NCBI RefSeq assembly: GCF_947179515.1
Contig: NC_067481.1
Location: 87,049,547 to 87,113,546, forward strand
Source of the DNA: Apodemus sylvaticus
Lineage: Eukaryota > Chordata > Mammalia > Rodentia > Muridae
Direction of reading: 5' to 3'
Length of the DNA stretch: 64,000 bases
Each line of letters begins with the position of its first letter. The first letter of the stretch is position 1. Of this stretch, positions 23,333-35,823 are shown piece by piece. The notes below the pieces were generated by a model, which ran no database searches, was not told the DNA's origin, and saw nothing but the letters and a program-made list of their open reading frames with translations. The position numbers and the translations under genes were made by a program.

Positions 23333-23334
23333 TA
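23283..23334. repeat. (GT)n microsatellite
   Basis: Perfect GT dinucleotides run to about 23324, followed by TATGTGTGT. Confidence 0.95.
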
Positions 23335-23513
23335 AGGTGCTTGTGCTTTCTGGCTGTTATTTAAAAGTATCCAATTGTTCCATCTACTTATTTAAAAAGT
23401 TTATCTCTGCTTTAATAATTTGAGATTCCATTTTCATATATATTATAGGTGTCATATCAATTGCCAGATGATTTCTTGTTGCTATCACTCTGTTTACTGT
23501 TTGTAAACTACTG

Positions 23514-23562
<49 letters not shown>

Positions 23563-24247
23563 ATATTTCATATATGCCATTTATAAGGAATATTTAGTCC
23601 CCAAATAATATTTTTCTCCGGTATTTCTTTTCTTTTTCTGCATAATCTTTTCCCATTTGAACTATAATACAAGTCTATAAAAATTAGTTTGTATGACTTG
23701 TGCTGGGGATTGTAAAAACTTGCAAACAAATGATGGAAAACACACTTTTCTATTAATTGCATTGCTTTTTATGAATAACATTTATTTTATATATGATATC
23801 TTCATAAATCTGAGCCACTATGTTAACTTAAAAAATATTTGAAAGGAACTCTTCCCATTGCGTGATCAAGATTGAAAAAGATTTGATAGTCTATTTGTAT
23901 AAATGCTGGTCGAATTCTAATTATATGAAATTCAAATTTAGTATGTCTTTGTCTTTTTCTTATGTTTTTAATCTTAGTATAATTAGCTGTGCTCTAAACA
24001 CATAGTTTAATCAGTTTAACATTTTTTCTGTTTTCTTCCCTTTTCCTTTTCTTTCCAGCATGAAATATAGAATGTTTTATTTTGTTTTGTTTGTTTATTT
24101 GATTTGTTAGAGGACAGGGTCTCAGCATGTATCTCATGTATTTCTTGTGGGCCCATGGCATAGCCTTGGCTTCCTGCTTGTTTCTTACCTGACTGTAACA
24201 TAAAAGGTCAGCATGAGTATCATACAGAGTGCTTTAGCTTACTATTT
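23335..24247. other. AT-rich non-coding sequence
   Basis: Apart from the TA microsatellite, no gene is seen. A short segment near 24108-24160 ('GAGGACAGGGTCTCAGCATG') may be a B1 remnant, too short to annotate separately. Confidence 0.5.
23517..23560. repeat. (TA)n microsatellite
   Basis: Uninterrupted alternating TA runs for about 44 bp. Confidence 0.95.
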
Positions 24248-25970
24248 CTTTTTTTTTATTGAGTATCTTCTTCATTTACATTGCCAATGGTAAAACCTTT
24301 CCCAATTTCCCCCTCCCAAATGCCCCCCTCCCCAACGATTCCCTCCCCCTCCTCCCTCCCCCTATCTCCATGTATATGCCCCTCTACCCAACATAGTCCC
24401 ACCTCCTGCCCAACTCCCTTTGTTGTGGCCTCTATTGAGCCTTTACCTGACCAAAGACCACTCCTCCCACTAATGCCCAAAAAGGCATTCCTCTGCCACA
24501 TTTTTGGCTGGAACCATGTATACCCCTCGGTTGATGATTCAGTCCCTTGGAGTCTTGGGGTGTCTGGGTGTCTGAAGTCACTGTTTTTCCCATGGGGCTA
24601 TATACCCCTTCAGCTCCTCCAAACAACCCTCCAGATCCTCCGTTGGAGACCCCAAGCTCATTCCAAGCTTGGTTGCTAGTTTCTGCTTCTGAATTCGAAA
24701 GACTTTGGCAAGGCCTCTCTGGAGACAGCCATGGCATGCTCCTTTTGGTACATGGTAGTGTTGGGGGTTTGCTGACTATTTATAGGATGAATCCCCAGGT
24801 AGGGCACTCACTGGGTGGCCTTTACTTCAGACTCTGCTCCACACGTTGCCTCCCTTGTTGCTCCTGTGAGCATTTTGTTCCATTTCTCAGAGGAACCATA
24901 GCTCCCTCACTTAAGTCATTCTTCTGGAGCTTCCTGTGCTGGGTGAATTGCAACTTGTTTATTTTGAGCTTTTGAACTAGCATCCACTTATTAGTGAGTG
25001 CATAACATGTGCTTTCTTTTGTGACTGGGATACCTCGCTCAGGATGACACTTTCTAGTTCCATCCATTTGCCTAAGAATTTCATGAATTCATTGTTTTTA
25101 ATAGCTGAATAGTACCCCATTATGTATATATACTACAGTTTCTGTATCCATTCCTCTGTTGAGGGACATCTGGGATCTTTCCAGCTTCTGGCCATTATAA
25201 ATGAGGCAGCTATGAACATAGTGGAGCATGTATCCTTAATACATGTAGGAGCACTTTCTGGGTATATTCCCAGGAGTGGTATAGCTGGGTCCACAGGTAT
25301 GTCTAATTTTCTGAGGAATCGCCAAACTGATTTCCAGAGTGGTTTTTCAAGCTTGCAATCCCACCAACAATGGAGAAGTGTTCCTCTTTCCCCACATCCT
25401 CTCCAGCATCTGCTGTCCCCTGAGTTTTTCAACTTTGCCATTCTGACTGGTGTAACGTGGAATCTCAGTGTTGTTTTCATTTGCATTTCCTTGATAACTA
25501 AGGATGCTGATCATTTCTTTAGGTGCTTTAGAGCCATTTGAGTTTCCTCAGTTGAGAATTCCCTGTATAGCTCTGTACCCCATTTTTAATAGGGTTATTT
25601 AATTCTCTGGAGACCAACTTCTTGAGTTCTTTGTATATGTTGGATATTAGCCCTCTATCGGATGTAGGGTTAGTAAAGATCTTTTCCCAATTTGTTGGTT
25701 ACTGTTTTGTCCTATTGACTATAACCTTTGCCTTACAGAAGCTTTGCAGTTTTATGAGGTCCCATTTTTCGATTCTTGTTCTTAGAGCATAAGCCATTGG
25801 TGTTCTATTCAGAAGCTTTTCCCCTGTGCGCATGTGTTCAAGGTTTGTCCCCACTTTCTCCTCTATAAGCTTCAGAGTGTCTGATTTATGTGTAAATCTT
25901 TGATCCACTTGGACTTGAGCTTTGTACAAGGAGATAAAAATGGATCGATTTGCATTTTTCTGCATTCATG
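24248..25970 (-). mobile_element. 5'-truncated L1 (LINE-1), antisense
   Basis: The left edge is a T-run (24248-24258), the complement of the L1 poly(A) tail. The pyrimidine-rich 3' UTR follows to about 25000, then the antisense of the ORF2 C-terminus. The L1 sequence ends abruptly at about 25970 after 'TTTTTCTGCATTCAT', so only the last third of ORF2 plus the 3' UTR was inserted. The 3' UTR differs from the copies ending at 33.9 and 61.7 kb, which points to a different L1 subfamily. I found no convincing target-site duplication. No intact protein is encoded. Confidence 0.92.
24990..25970 (-). pseudogene. L1 ORF2 C-terminal remnant
   Basis: On the minus strand, two open pieces (25699-25965 and 25133-25486) encode the end of the L1 ORF2 protein, the endonuclease/reverse transcriptase that copies L1 RNA into DNA. 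The second piece keeps the C-terminal cysteine motif CX3CX7HX4C (CWRGCGERGTLLHCWWDC), followed by the conserved PLWKSVWRFLRKL segment. The endonuclease and reverse-transcriptase domains are missing through 5' truncation. Stops and frameshifts separate the pieces, so this is not functional. Confidence 0.9.
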
Positions 25971-26319
25971 GAACTTTTTAAAGAGCTCCTACAAATTACA
26001 TTGTTCAAGGTTAACATTTAACTTTTTATCTTGTGCTGAAATTAATGAACTAACATGTCCTAATCATTTCTTATATATTAGTGTGTTTATACTAGGTCTT
26101 TGCTTTTATAATTACTACAGATTTATTAGGAAGACCCCTACACCTTGAATTGCACTTTGTCACAATGTATTTCCTTCTCATGTTGGAATCAAAATTACCT
26201 TTTTAATGTCTATCACTGATTGATACTTATTGTACTAAAAGAAGACATATTGGCATGCAAGTAACAAAGATTCAGTGATCATTGAATCCCCACTTCCTTT
26301 TTCCAAATTGAGAGATCCT
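25971..26319. other. Unique AT-rich non-coding sequence
   Basis: Nothing recognisable is seen. Confidence 0.5.
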
Positions 26320-26708
26320 TATTGTGCAGGTCAGGTTTTCTGCTAACTCGACACAAGTTGGTGTCCTCTGGGAAGTCAATTAAGAAAATACTTCCACCAT
26401 GATGGCCTTTAATCAGTCAGTCCATGGGGCATTTTCTTAATTAATTGATGAGATAAGGCAAAGTCTACTGTTGATGGTACCACCCCAGGAACATGGTTCT
26501 TATTAAAAAAAAAAAAAAAAAGCAGGCAGTGGTAGCTGATCAAAGAAGATAATAAGAGTTTTCCCATGGTTTCTACCTCTGCTCCTGCATGAGTTTTTGT
26601 CTTGACTCCCCTCCATAGTGGACTATGATCCGAGTGTGTAGACAAAATACATCCTTTCCTCTCATATTGTTGATCAGTATTTTATCACAACACCAAGCAA
26701 ACTTGGAC
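26320..26708 (+). mobile_element. MaLR-type LTR, near full length
   Basis: The block order 'CTAACTCGACACAAGTTGGT', 'GTCAATTAAGAAAATACTTC', 'GGGGCATTTTCTTAATTAAT', 'GGTACCACCCCAGGAACATG', 'TCTGCTCCTGCATGAGTTTT', 'AAAATACATCCTTTCC' and 'TTTATCACAACACCAAGCAA' is that of a common rodent repeat ('aacttgacacaag...cattttcttaatta...gctcctgc...aaataaaccctttcc...catcacagcaatag'). An A-run at 26504-26521 interrupts the middle. MaLR LTRs are non-autonomous ERVL relatives. The class is inferred from the LTR-like layout; the subfamily is not determined. Confidence 0.6.
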
Positions 26709-27104
26709 ACTTACTTAATTACGTAATGAAAATGCTATCATGAAACGTACTACAAAAGAAAGTCATGATAACACCTGCAAAATTTCTAGGCATTTGTTTA
26801 ATAAAGTAGAAGAATAGAAACAGAGTTCCCACAAAGACTGTACTAGATCTTGTATTAATTTTTCATAGGCATCTGTGCAGAAGACCCCATTAAAATATTC
26901 TTGGAATAAATAATGTTGCCTAAGAGTAAATCATTTTATCAAGTTGCAATAAATAAGAACAAAAATGATGAAATCATAAATTTTAACAGAGATAAGTAAA
27001 TCATAGTTTAAACAGAGCTTGCGGAGATATTTTAAAGAGAATCATTGTTCAGCCCATAAATTCAATTAGCATTTTCAAAAGGAAATATAAAATTACATTG
27101 CATG
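26709..27104. other. Unique AT-rich non-coding sequence
   Basis: Nothing recognisable is seen. Confidence 0.5.
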
Positions 27105-27420
27105 GTTTGGGGAGATAGCTCAATTGATTAAACTCTTGCCTTATAAGTGTAAGAACCCTATTTAACCCCTAGAACCCACATGGAAAGCCAGGATTAGTAT
27201 TGAGGACAGCTATGCATACTAAAAAAGAAAAGACCACAAAATAGAAACAAACAGTTTAAGGAGATGGAGACTATATCACTGGATCCCATGGCTAACTATT
27301 CTACTGTGATTAATAAGTTATAGGACAAAAAGTCACCCTGTTCAAAGAGATAGATCGAATGCCTGAAAATGACAGTGGATAGATGCAGTAAAATAAACAG
27401 GAACATGCATGCATATAGTA
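27105..27420 (+). mobile_element. B4-type SINE, sense, diverged
   Basis: The head 'TTTGGGGAGATAGCTCAATT' followed by 'CTCTTGCCTTATAAGTGTAA' matches the tRNA-derived start of rodent B4 SINEs ('ggggagatggctcag...cttgcc...aag'). It continues through 'CCCTAGAACCCACATGGAAA'. The right half is more diverged, with 'AGTCACCCTGTTCAAAGAGA' in the B1-like position. The end near 27420 is approximate. Confidence 0.65.
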
Positions 27421-30400
27421 GTATCCGTACCCCACTGTCAATATGTGTGAGTATGCATGTGTATATTCTTATAGGTCATAAAACTTGTTTTTATGTGCTT
27501 ATCCTATATTGACACAAAGCATTTGTTGATAAGGGCTACACAACAAACAATTCCCTATTTATTTGGATTAATTTATGTGTTACATGTGTTCTATGAAGCT
27601 AAAACTGAGTAGTTGGTAGATGAACAGAAATCAGACCAGTTATGAACATGGGTTGTGTTAAAAATCTCAGAGTTACATCTAACTGGAGGCACATATACTC
27701 CATCATGCAGAAGTAGAAACACCAGGAAGGGAGGGAGATGCTGGACTTTGTCTGTTGCTCAGTACAAATTCATGGAGAAGCCGTGCATACAATAGCCATT
27801 GGTTTGTCTCTATGTCACCACCCCAGAGAATCTTTCTTCACTTTATTTACAATAAAAATGGTAAACTGAGGCAACCCAGGCAAAAACGTTTGCTCCATAA
27901 GCTGACCTCTTTAGCAATCATTTACAATGTTTGAAAAGTTACTATGTGAATTAGTTTCTAAAATATTTTCTTAATGCCAGAATAACATAAATCCCAACAC
28001 ACACACACTGCAAATCCTATAGACAAGTATGAAGAAGGGAATTTGTTTAAATGCACATATTATTTTAACATTTTCCATATTTAATATTTAAACAACAAGC
28101 AGATCCTTATGAATATGGAAAAATGAAGTGCTGTTTATATCAGAGCCATTTTAAAATATTTGTAAATGAAATGGAGTAAATAATACCTACTCATGACTAC
28201 ATTATGTTGGCTTTATTTTCTGTTTAAAAATGTATTTTCCATTATAAAACGAGGCTTAACTGTTAGACTTTTAAGGTGAATCTAAAAGATGTCAGTGGTA
28301 GTTATTTTTAAATATTTAAGAGCCCACTGGTAAGGACAAATCATTTTCTTAATCTATTTCACTAATAGAAATTATTTATAAGTTCGTCATTAATTATTTA
28401 TTCTTTCCTGGTATTATGTTTGCATTAATAATTTAAATCTATATAATTATCTATTAAATCATCTAAATATGATTTAACTTCATTTGTCTTTTGTAACACA
28501 AATAGCAAGTTGATCATTAACCATAGTCATATAAAATAAGGTGTGCCACTATAACCAATGTCTGTTAGAAAGAGTTGTAACAATAGCCTGCATATTGATC
28601 ATTTCATTCAATATTTGTGTGCCATTATGAAGATACTTCTGGAAGTCTCAGGAATTTCTACCCAGTAAGTCTTTTGTCCACTAAGATTTCAGAGTCTTCA
28701 GGTCTCTGTCACATATAAAGTAAGTTTCTTTCTACCATTTTCCTACTAATTAAATCCCCTCAGAGTCAAAAGGCAATTTATACAGAAGGTAAAGACTGAT
28801 CTTGTTTTCTGGGGCTACATTCAGCATCCTAGCTGAGTGCAGGATGGACTGGTAGACAACATAGTTTCCAAGCTTCAGTGTCAGCTTTGCCTGTCTCTCA
28901 TATCGATGTTACAAAGTACTTTTCAAGTTACAGTTTTGACATTAAATCTGGATTGTAACCAGATAATAGGACATGTTACAACTACAACCCTATAGCAAAT
29001 GGGAACAGAGGTATCCTTTTTGCAGGCTTATTAAAAAGCTTATAACTGCACAGAGAAGATTCATTTCAGAGGACACTGGGAAGGCTGTCCAAACTATCAC
29101 TTGATTTTTCAGAAATAGGAAAACATTTACATGTCATATGATAGTATAGCAAATGATGCAAAATCTGTGTAGGTGTGAACACACCAAAGCTCAAAATCTT
29201 TGAGTCATAATTCATATCTACTATCATTCTGTTTGTAGTCTGTTACTTACCCTAGCCTATTAAAATCCTGTTTTTACATCTTAACTCCACTAGTTTAAGT
29301 GCAAATGCATTTGGAAACAGGCTGTTTTCAGAAATAGTCAAGGACATACAGTACTCGAAACATGTAAGGCTACTACTGACTTTTACATGAAATGTTAGGG
29401 CATAGAGCTTGGCAGATAACCATACATGAGGTAAGCCCCAAGGAGAAGGCTGCCATGAGCAGGCCCAGAAGATATATCTGAAAGCGGCAACCTTATGGTT
29501 TGTTCTCAGAATTCTCCTATACATCTATGAGAAAACCAGTTTCCATTGTTTGAAGCTCCCTTACGCGAGGTACTTGGTAATGGACAGACCTTATAATTGT
29601 AAAAGTCTGTCTCAAAACCCAACTGTTCATTCCAGGATCCTAACTTCCATATTTAAAGAAAGACCTGAAGATAACTATTGTCTTTTGTCTACAAAACACT
29701 CATTTTCAACTAGAATGACTCATCATTTTTACCTTTAAGCATTTGACATGACTAGTTGAAAGGAATTTACACAAATAGTCATCCTAAATGTTTCATTAAC
29801 AATCATTTACCATGCTTTCTTGACAGCGTGGGTGCTACTGGACATTCCAACTGATCTTAAGATTAAAGTACCTTGTACAATTCTTTTTTTTCTTTTAGCA
29901 TTTAATTTTTTTTATTTAAAGCCACTTACTAAGCATAATTTCTAAAGCATATATTTTGCTTTCTGCTTTTAAAGGCATCTTTTCTAGTAGTAGAACATCT
30001 GTTAAGACAAAATACTATGCATGCTTGTATTTTTAAAATGTAATTCAATATTAAAAATAAGATTAGACTTACATAGGTACTTTGTATTTTATAATTGTCC
30101 TAGAAAATATAAGACATTGAAATGGGTAATTCTATAAGAGAACATTGCTACACACTGGGAATCTCAGCAGAAAATTGTAAGAAAACTACTCTTTTTACTA
30201 GCTTTAAAAAAAATAAGTTGATATGAGATATCTATATGCATTTTCCTATTGGTCTACCTGAACTCTATAAATAAATCCATTGAACACTACCAAGTAATGT
30301 AGTTTTATTAAATTATGGTTTGTGTATGTGTCTGTGTATGTATGAAAATCTTGACCTTCTTGCTTCTCCAACCTGGAATTAATTGTATTTAGTATGCAGG

Positions 30401-33400
30401 GCTATTTACGGATTACCGTTAAACACTGTTCGGCTACAAACATGGGGAAAAATTAACTGCTTCCATAGCAAGATGACCCAAGGGGACACTTTAGGACAAT
30501 AAAAGCTACTATCCTTAAGAAATGGGGCTGATGACAACATGTATATCCTGTTAATTTGGGGATTATGTAGGAAATGAAACATAATCTCCAAGGTGAACAC
30601 GTGCTTGTGCTAGGGTACTTAACCCTAAGTATGAATCGAGCATAAATTACAGGATTGTTATTAGCTGGTATTTAACTTCTCTGCACTGTAACACTTACTA
30701 TATTGGAGAATATTTTTAATCTGCTCCTGGGTGATTAAAATGTTCTTTTCTTTCATATTTAATATTATAAAATCATATGCATTGGGAACTCCACAACACA
30801 TCAATTATTTAGTCATTAAATTGTGGGGAAGAAGTCATTACGGTAATAATTGGTGCTAGGTCCAACAAGTGGAAAAGGAAGTTCCCTAAATTGCAGTGAA
30901 GAGCAATAGAAACATTAAATTGTCCATTTCAAAAAAAAAAGAGTTTTATTAACAATTTTCTGAACAACATGGTAATTCATAGTTTGCAGCAGCAGAAAAT
31001 ATACTTAGTGTTGGACCATTTGAAAAGCCCATTTTATCAATAAAAAGTTCTATGAAGACTCATGCAAATTTTGAATAATTGGTTCCTGACTGAAATCCAT
31101 TTAATATGATTGAATGATTGAAGAGATTTCTCTATTATGGAAGAGCCAAACATCTCAAAGAATGAAATGTATCAAGCTTTCATGTTATCTTCAGATGTAA
31201 CATAGCAAATCAAATAGCATGGCAGTAAGATAGCCACTGAAGAATTGGCTTTATTAGTGCCCACAAATTGGCATTGAGTAGATTCACTGAGACCTCTTTG
31301 TTTCTAACAGAACAGCATGATACTTACAAGTCTAAAATTTCTTTGATTTATTTTAACTTTCACCAAGGCTGTTCTTTTATCTTGGGTTTGTTTCATTATG
31401 GTTCCCATTTTTGTTTTTGTTTTGTTTTGTTTTGTTTTCTAGTAAATTAAAAGTTAAGTAATGTAACTTAATAGCTATGTAAGTTGAATGGTAATAGTTT
31501 ATTATCTATATAATAAAAATGATAGTACTCTACCCTCATTGTTCTAGGACAGTGAGGTAGGAAGTAATATTATCATTCTTAGTACATATGTGTGTCCATG
31601 GTTGTATACTATGAAATATTATATGCCTGCATTCATTTTTTTCTGCTAACACTTCTTATACCCCAAATCACTAACCCCTTCCCACTCATATACAGTGAAC
31701 ATATCTTCAGTAAAAAGTGATATTCCCTTCTAAAGCAGCTATCAAGTGCCCCTAACTCCTTATTAAGTAATGGATCCTGAAGATCATCTACCCCATTTCT
31801 ATAACAGGTTTTGGTTAGCTTGATATACATACATCATGTAACTGTAGCTCATGTTGGTCATGACTTGACAGCAATATTGTCCCATTCCTTGGTTCTCACA
31901 TTCTTCATTCCTTCTCTTCTTCTACCACTTAACCATGGCTATTCTTTCTTTAACTCACTTCTTATAACACAACTGTCTGTTATAATAACCATTGCTTCAT
32001 ATGAATGATATAGCACTGGGACAAGCAATCATTGGGCATTATTTATTTCATTTAAAAGTTTAAAAAGTAAAGCTTTAGTGGCTACAGAATCTATTAATGG
32101 ATGTTCTAGGACATAAACCAGTCTCTGTGCCTTACTATTTCACTAATGTGGTTATTTTATTTTTGTTGTCTCCTTGTTTGCTTTTCTTATGGGTTACTTA
32201 TTTGGGAAAGCAATTACATGTATTAGTTGGTCATCAGTATCTGAAAATTTTGGCCTGTGGATAATTTTGGACAAGTTGTACTTGGGGCCTTCGCCATCAC
32301 CACCTCTAAGTGTGCCTGGCTGCTTCAGAAATCAGTGTGTGCGCCCACTCATGCATGCAATTTGCAAAGCCTTCCTCTAGTTTGTCTACTGTGTGGCATA
32401 TAACTAGATAACAAACAGTGAAACCACTGCATCACACATGGTATTAGATAGCAATTCATTTCCTAAAAATTATGATTCTGAATATTATCACCATTTGGGT
32501 GAAATTGAGTTATGCCCTTTAACTATTCTGTGTAGGTAAGAAATGGAAATTTGTTGTAGATAACTTACAGGGCCATTAAGGCAATTAAATTATGCTGTTT
32601 GGATGCTCTTGGGAAATCTGATGACACAGTCAACCTGTAGTGGTGTCACACTTTCCCCAGGAAGGTGTAAATGCACATCTATGCACTCTAATATTAAGCC
32701 TATGGCAGACTAAGAATACCGCCAAAGTCTAACATGGCAGACAACTGAATTATATTGGTGGATATTTGTGAGTGGTTCTTTACACAGCAGAAATGAGATG
32801 AAGACAGCGACAGGATCCAAAGCCCCCAGCATGGATGGCAGTTCACAAAAGCCAGAAACTTGGAGCACAGTGCACATCTTATAGAAAACTTAGCAGCTTG
32901 CAGACTATTCCTCCTGGAATGCACAATTGATTTGATCTTCTAGGTGTACTTAGCTTGTCTCTGTTTCTTCCATTTACCTTGGCTGGTCTGTTGTCTCTGG
33001 GCCATCTCCCTTGTCTGAGCGTTACTTACCTGCCCCTACTTTGGATCCATGATTAGGAAAGGACTGACCTAGTAAATCTTGTAAGGTGCAAGGTCTTCCT
33101 GAAGCCATTGGATTGCTTTTCTTACTTCCTAAACTTGTGAAGCTTCTCTGAAGGATAAAATGTTTCACCTCCCTATTCCTCCCTGTGTTTTCACAAGCTT
33201 CTTCCACGATGAAGGTTTTAGTCTCAGAAGAGATTACTTTACAACACATGTGCACTTATATTTGCCACTTGAGGCTTAAAGACTTACACATTCATTTTAT
33301 GTTAATTAAGTTAGAATTAATTTAAAGACTCAGGGTGAGATGTTGTTTGCTTTTTCTTAACTTGTCAGTTACTTTGATATTAGAACTGGCCAGCAGGAGT

Positions 33401-33431
33401 ATGCAGATATCAGACAAATTGGTAAAGCAAG
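27421..33431. other. Unique AT-rich non-coding sequence
   Basis: About 6 kb without a recognisable gene or a clear interspersed repeat, the longest such stretch here. It contains short simple runs: CA at 28000-28009, T-rich at 29882-29930, and TTTTG units at 31409-31438. Open frames are all short (under 100 codons) and show no motif I know. Conserved non-coding elements cannot be judged from one sequence. Confidence 0.55.
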
Positions 33432-33700
33432 TGTATTGGTTTTTGCTTGCTAAATAAAATATTACCAAGAACTAGAAGATGTAAAGAGTTAAGGAACACC
33501 TTGTTTTGCAGTCCTGTAGGTCAGAAGTCACTCTGTGGGCTAAATGTCCCCTGTTCACAATTTCATCTCACTGAAGTCAATGTACTGATCGAAGTTGAAT
33601 TTTCATCTGGGACTCAGAACTCCTTTTCAGTCTCATTGGCTGTTGGCAGAATTAATTTCCTTTCAACTGCATCAGTGACAGCCCTGCTTGTTCACTACTG
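33432..33700 (-). mobile_element. Possible ancient eutherian repeat (MaLR/MLT-like), antisense
   Basis: The run 'GTGTATTGGTTTTTGCTTGC', 'TAAATAAAATATTACCAAGA', 'TTGCAGTCCTGTAGGTCAGA' and 'AGTCACTCTGTGGGC', then 'CTGTTGGCAGAATTAATTTC', resembles a eutherian-wide repeat with the blocks 'tgtattagtttcc', 'acaaattaccacaaac', 'acagttctggaggtcagaagtc' and 'gttggcagaattcagttcc'. The class call is uncertain. Confidence 0.45.
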
Positions 33701-33824
33701 TTCTCACTTGTTGAGGACAGCTCAACATTCCATACCCTGTGTGTTTCCCAGAGTGCTCTGCCTTCAAAGCCTGCATGATATCCAATACAACTCCATCTAC
33801 CTTGAGATCTCTATGATAAGTGAC

Positions 33825-33838
33825 AGTTCTGGTTTTTA
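33825..33838. repeat. Left target-site duplication of the composite L1
   Basis: AGTTCTGGTTTTTA here is identical to 36463-36476. The two copies bracket the whole inverted L1, as expected for target-primed reverse transcription. Confidence 0.85.
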
Positions 33839-34366
33839 TTTTTTTTATTTTGTTATTTATTTATTTTTGGGGGGTTTCATCTTTTTTTATTAATATATTT
33901 TTATTTACATTTCAAATGATTTCCCATTTTCTGGGTCCCCACTCCCCGCAAGTCCCATAAGCCCTCTTCCCTCCCCCTGTTCCTCCATCTACCCCTTCCC
34001 ACTTCCCTGTTCTGGAATTCCCCTATACTCTTTCGCTGAGTCTTTTCCAGAACCAGGTGCCACTCCTCCATTCTTTTTGGACATGATTTAATTTGTGGAT
34101 TATGTCCTGGGTATTCCAAGTTTCTAGGTTAATATCCACTTATCAGTGAGTACATACCATGATTGATCTTTGAGACTGGGTTACCTCACTTAGGATGATG
34201 TTCTCCAGCTCCATCCATTTGTCTAAGAATTTCATGAATTAATTGTTTCTAATGGCTGAATAGTACTCTATTGTGTAAATATACTACATTTTTTGTATCC
34301 ATTTCTCCGTTGAAGGACACCTGGGTTCTTTCCAGCTTCTGGCTACTACAAATAGGGTTGCTACTA
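33839..34366 (-). mobile_element. Non-inverted 3' segment of the composite L1
   Basis: It begins with the complement of the A-rich tail (33840-33900, interrupted by TTGGGGGGTTTCATC). The 3' UTR follows ('TTTATTTACATTTCAAATGA', then the pyrimidine-rich CCCTCTTCCCTCCCCCTG). The antisense ORF2 end runs to the inversion junction, ending in AATAGGGTTGCTAC. The same 3' UTR type appears at 61733-62058. Confidence 0.9.
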
Positions 34367-35543
34367 CATAAACAAATTCAAAGAAAAAATCCACATTATC
34401 ATTTCATTCGATGCTGAAAAAGCATTTGACAAAATTCAGCATCCTTTCATGCTAAAAGTCTTGGAAAGGACAGGATTTCAAGGCCCATATCTAAACATAA
34501 TAAAAGCAATATATAGCAAACTGGTAGCCAACATCAAACTAAATGGAGAGAAACTTAGCAATCACACTAAAATCAGGTACTAGACAAGGCTGCCCCCTCT
34601 CTCCATATCTTTTCAATATAGTTCTTGAAGTCTTAGCTAGAGCAATTAGACAACATAAGGAAGTCAAAGGGATACAAATTGGAAAGGAAGAAGTCAAACT
34701 ATCACTATTTGCAGATGATATGATAGTATATTTAAGTGACTCTAAAAACTCTACTAGAGAACACCTACAGCTGATAAACAACTTCAGCAAAGTGGCTGGC
34801 TACAAAATCAATGCAAGCAAATCAGTAGCCTTTATATATTCAAAGGATAAGCAGACTGAGAAAGAAATTAGGGAAATGACTCCCTTCACAATAGCTACAA
34901 ACAACATAAAGTATCTTGGGGTGACTCTAACCAAACAAGTGAAATACCTATATGACAAGAACTTCAGAACTCTGAAGAAGGAAATTGAAGAAGATCTCAG
35001 AAAATGGAAAAATCTTCCATGCTCGTGGATTGGCAGGATTAATATAGTTAAAATGGCCATCTTGCCAAAGGCAATCTACAGATTCAATGCTATTCCCATA
35101 AAAATCCCGACCCAGTTCTTCATAGAGCTAGAAAGAGCAATTCTTAAATTCATCTGGAATAACAAAAAACCCAGGATAGCTAAAAACTATTCTCAACAGT
35201 AAAAGAACTTCAGGGGGATTCAGTATCCCAGACTTTAAACCTTACTACAGAGCAATAGTGAGAAAAACTACATGGTATTGGTACATTATCAGTCATGCGG
35301 ATCAATGGAATAGGATTGAAGACCCAGAAATGAACCAACACACCTATGGTCACTTGATCTTTGACAAAGGAGCTGAAAGCATCCAGTTGAATAAAGATAG
35401 TCTTTTCAACAAATGGTGCTGGTTAAATTGGAGGTCAGCATGCAGAAGAATGCAAATCGATCCATTCTTATCTCCTTGTACTGAGCTCAACTCCAAATGG
35501 ATCAAGGACCTCCACATAAAACCTGACACACTGAAACTAATAC

Positions 35544-35555
35544 AAAAGAAACTGG
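35544..35555. repeat. Left target-site duplication of the nested L1
   Basis: AAAAGAAACTGG lies immediately before the nested L1. Its partner AAAAGAAAATGG (35812-35823) differs at one position. The uninterrupted host order, AAAAGAAACTGG followed by GGAAGACCC, is seen in the other L1 at about 44270-44290. Confidence 0.8.
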
Positions 35556-35811
35556 AATACCCAAAACATAATCCACACATCAAATGAGGTACAAGAAGAA
35601 AGGAAGAGTAGCCCCCTGTTCTGGAAAGACTCAGTGAAGCAGTAATCGGCAAAACCAGAACGGGGAAGTGGGAAGGGGTGGGTGGGAGGATGGGGGAGAG
35701 AAGGGGGCTTGCGGGACTTTCAGGGAATGGGGGGGCTAGAAAAGGGGAAATCATTTGAAATGTAAATAAAAAATATATCGAATAAAAAAAATGTAAAAAA
35801 AATAAAATAAA
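35556..35811 (+). mobile_element. Nested 5'-truncated L1 (3' UTR only)
   Basis: About 256 bp consists of an L1 3' end: 'AATACCCAAAACATAATCCA', then the purine-rich 3' UTR (GAAGTGGGAAGGGGTGGGTG...), then 'AAATCATTTGAAATGTAAAT' and an A-rich tail with AATAAAA units. It splits ORF2 of the surrounding L1, and ORF2 resumes in register at 'GGAAGACCC' (35824). The 12-bp flanking duplication shows a separate retrotransposition event after the outer L1 inserted. It belongs to the same 3' UTR type as the outer element. Confidence 0.88.
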
Positions 35812-35823
35812 AAAAGAAAATGG
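35812..35823. repeat. Right target-site duplication of the nested L1
   Basis: AAAAGAAAATGG, one mismatch from the left copy at 35544-35555. Because the tail is A-rich, the first few A residues could belong to the tail. Confidence 0.75.

Noticed and set aside
24281..25541. Plus-strand frames of 132-142 codons
   Set aside because: They are the antisense of the minus-strand L1 3' UTR and ORF2 end.
33447..33893. 148-codon plus-strand frame
   Set aside because: It lies over a probable ancient antisense repeat and the L1 T-rich tail; no motif supports a protein.
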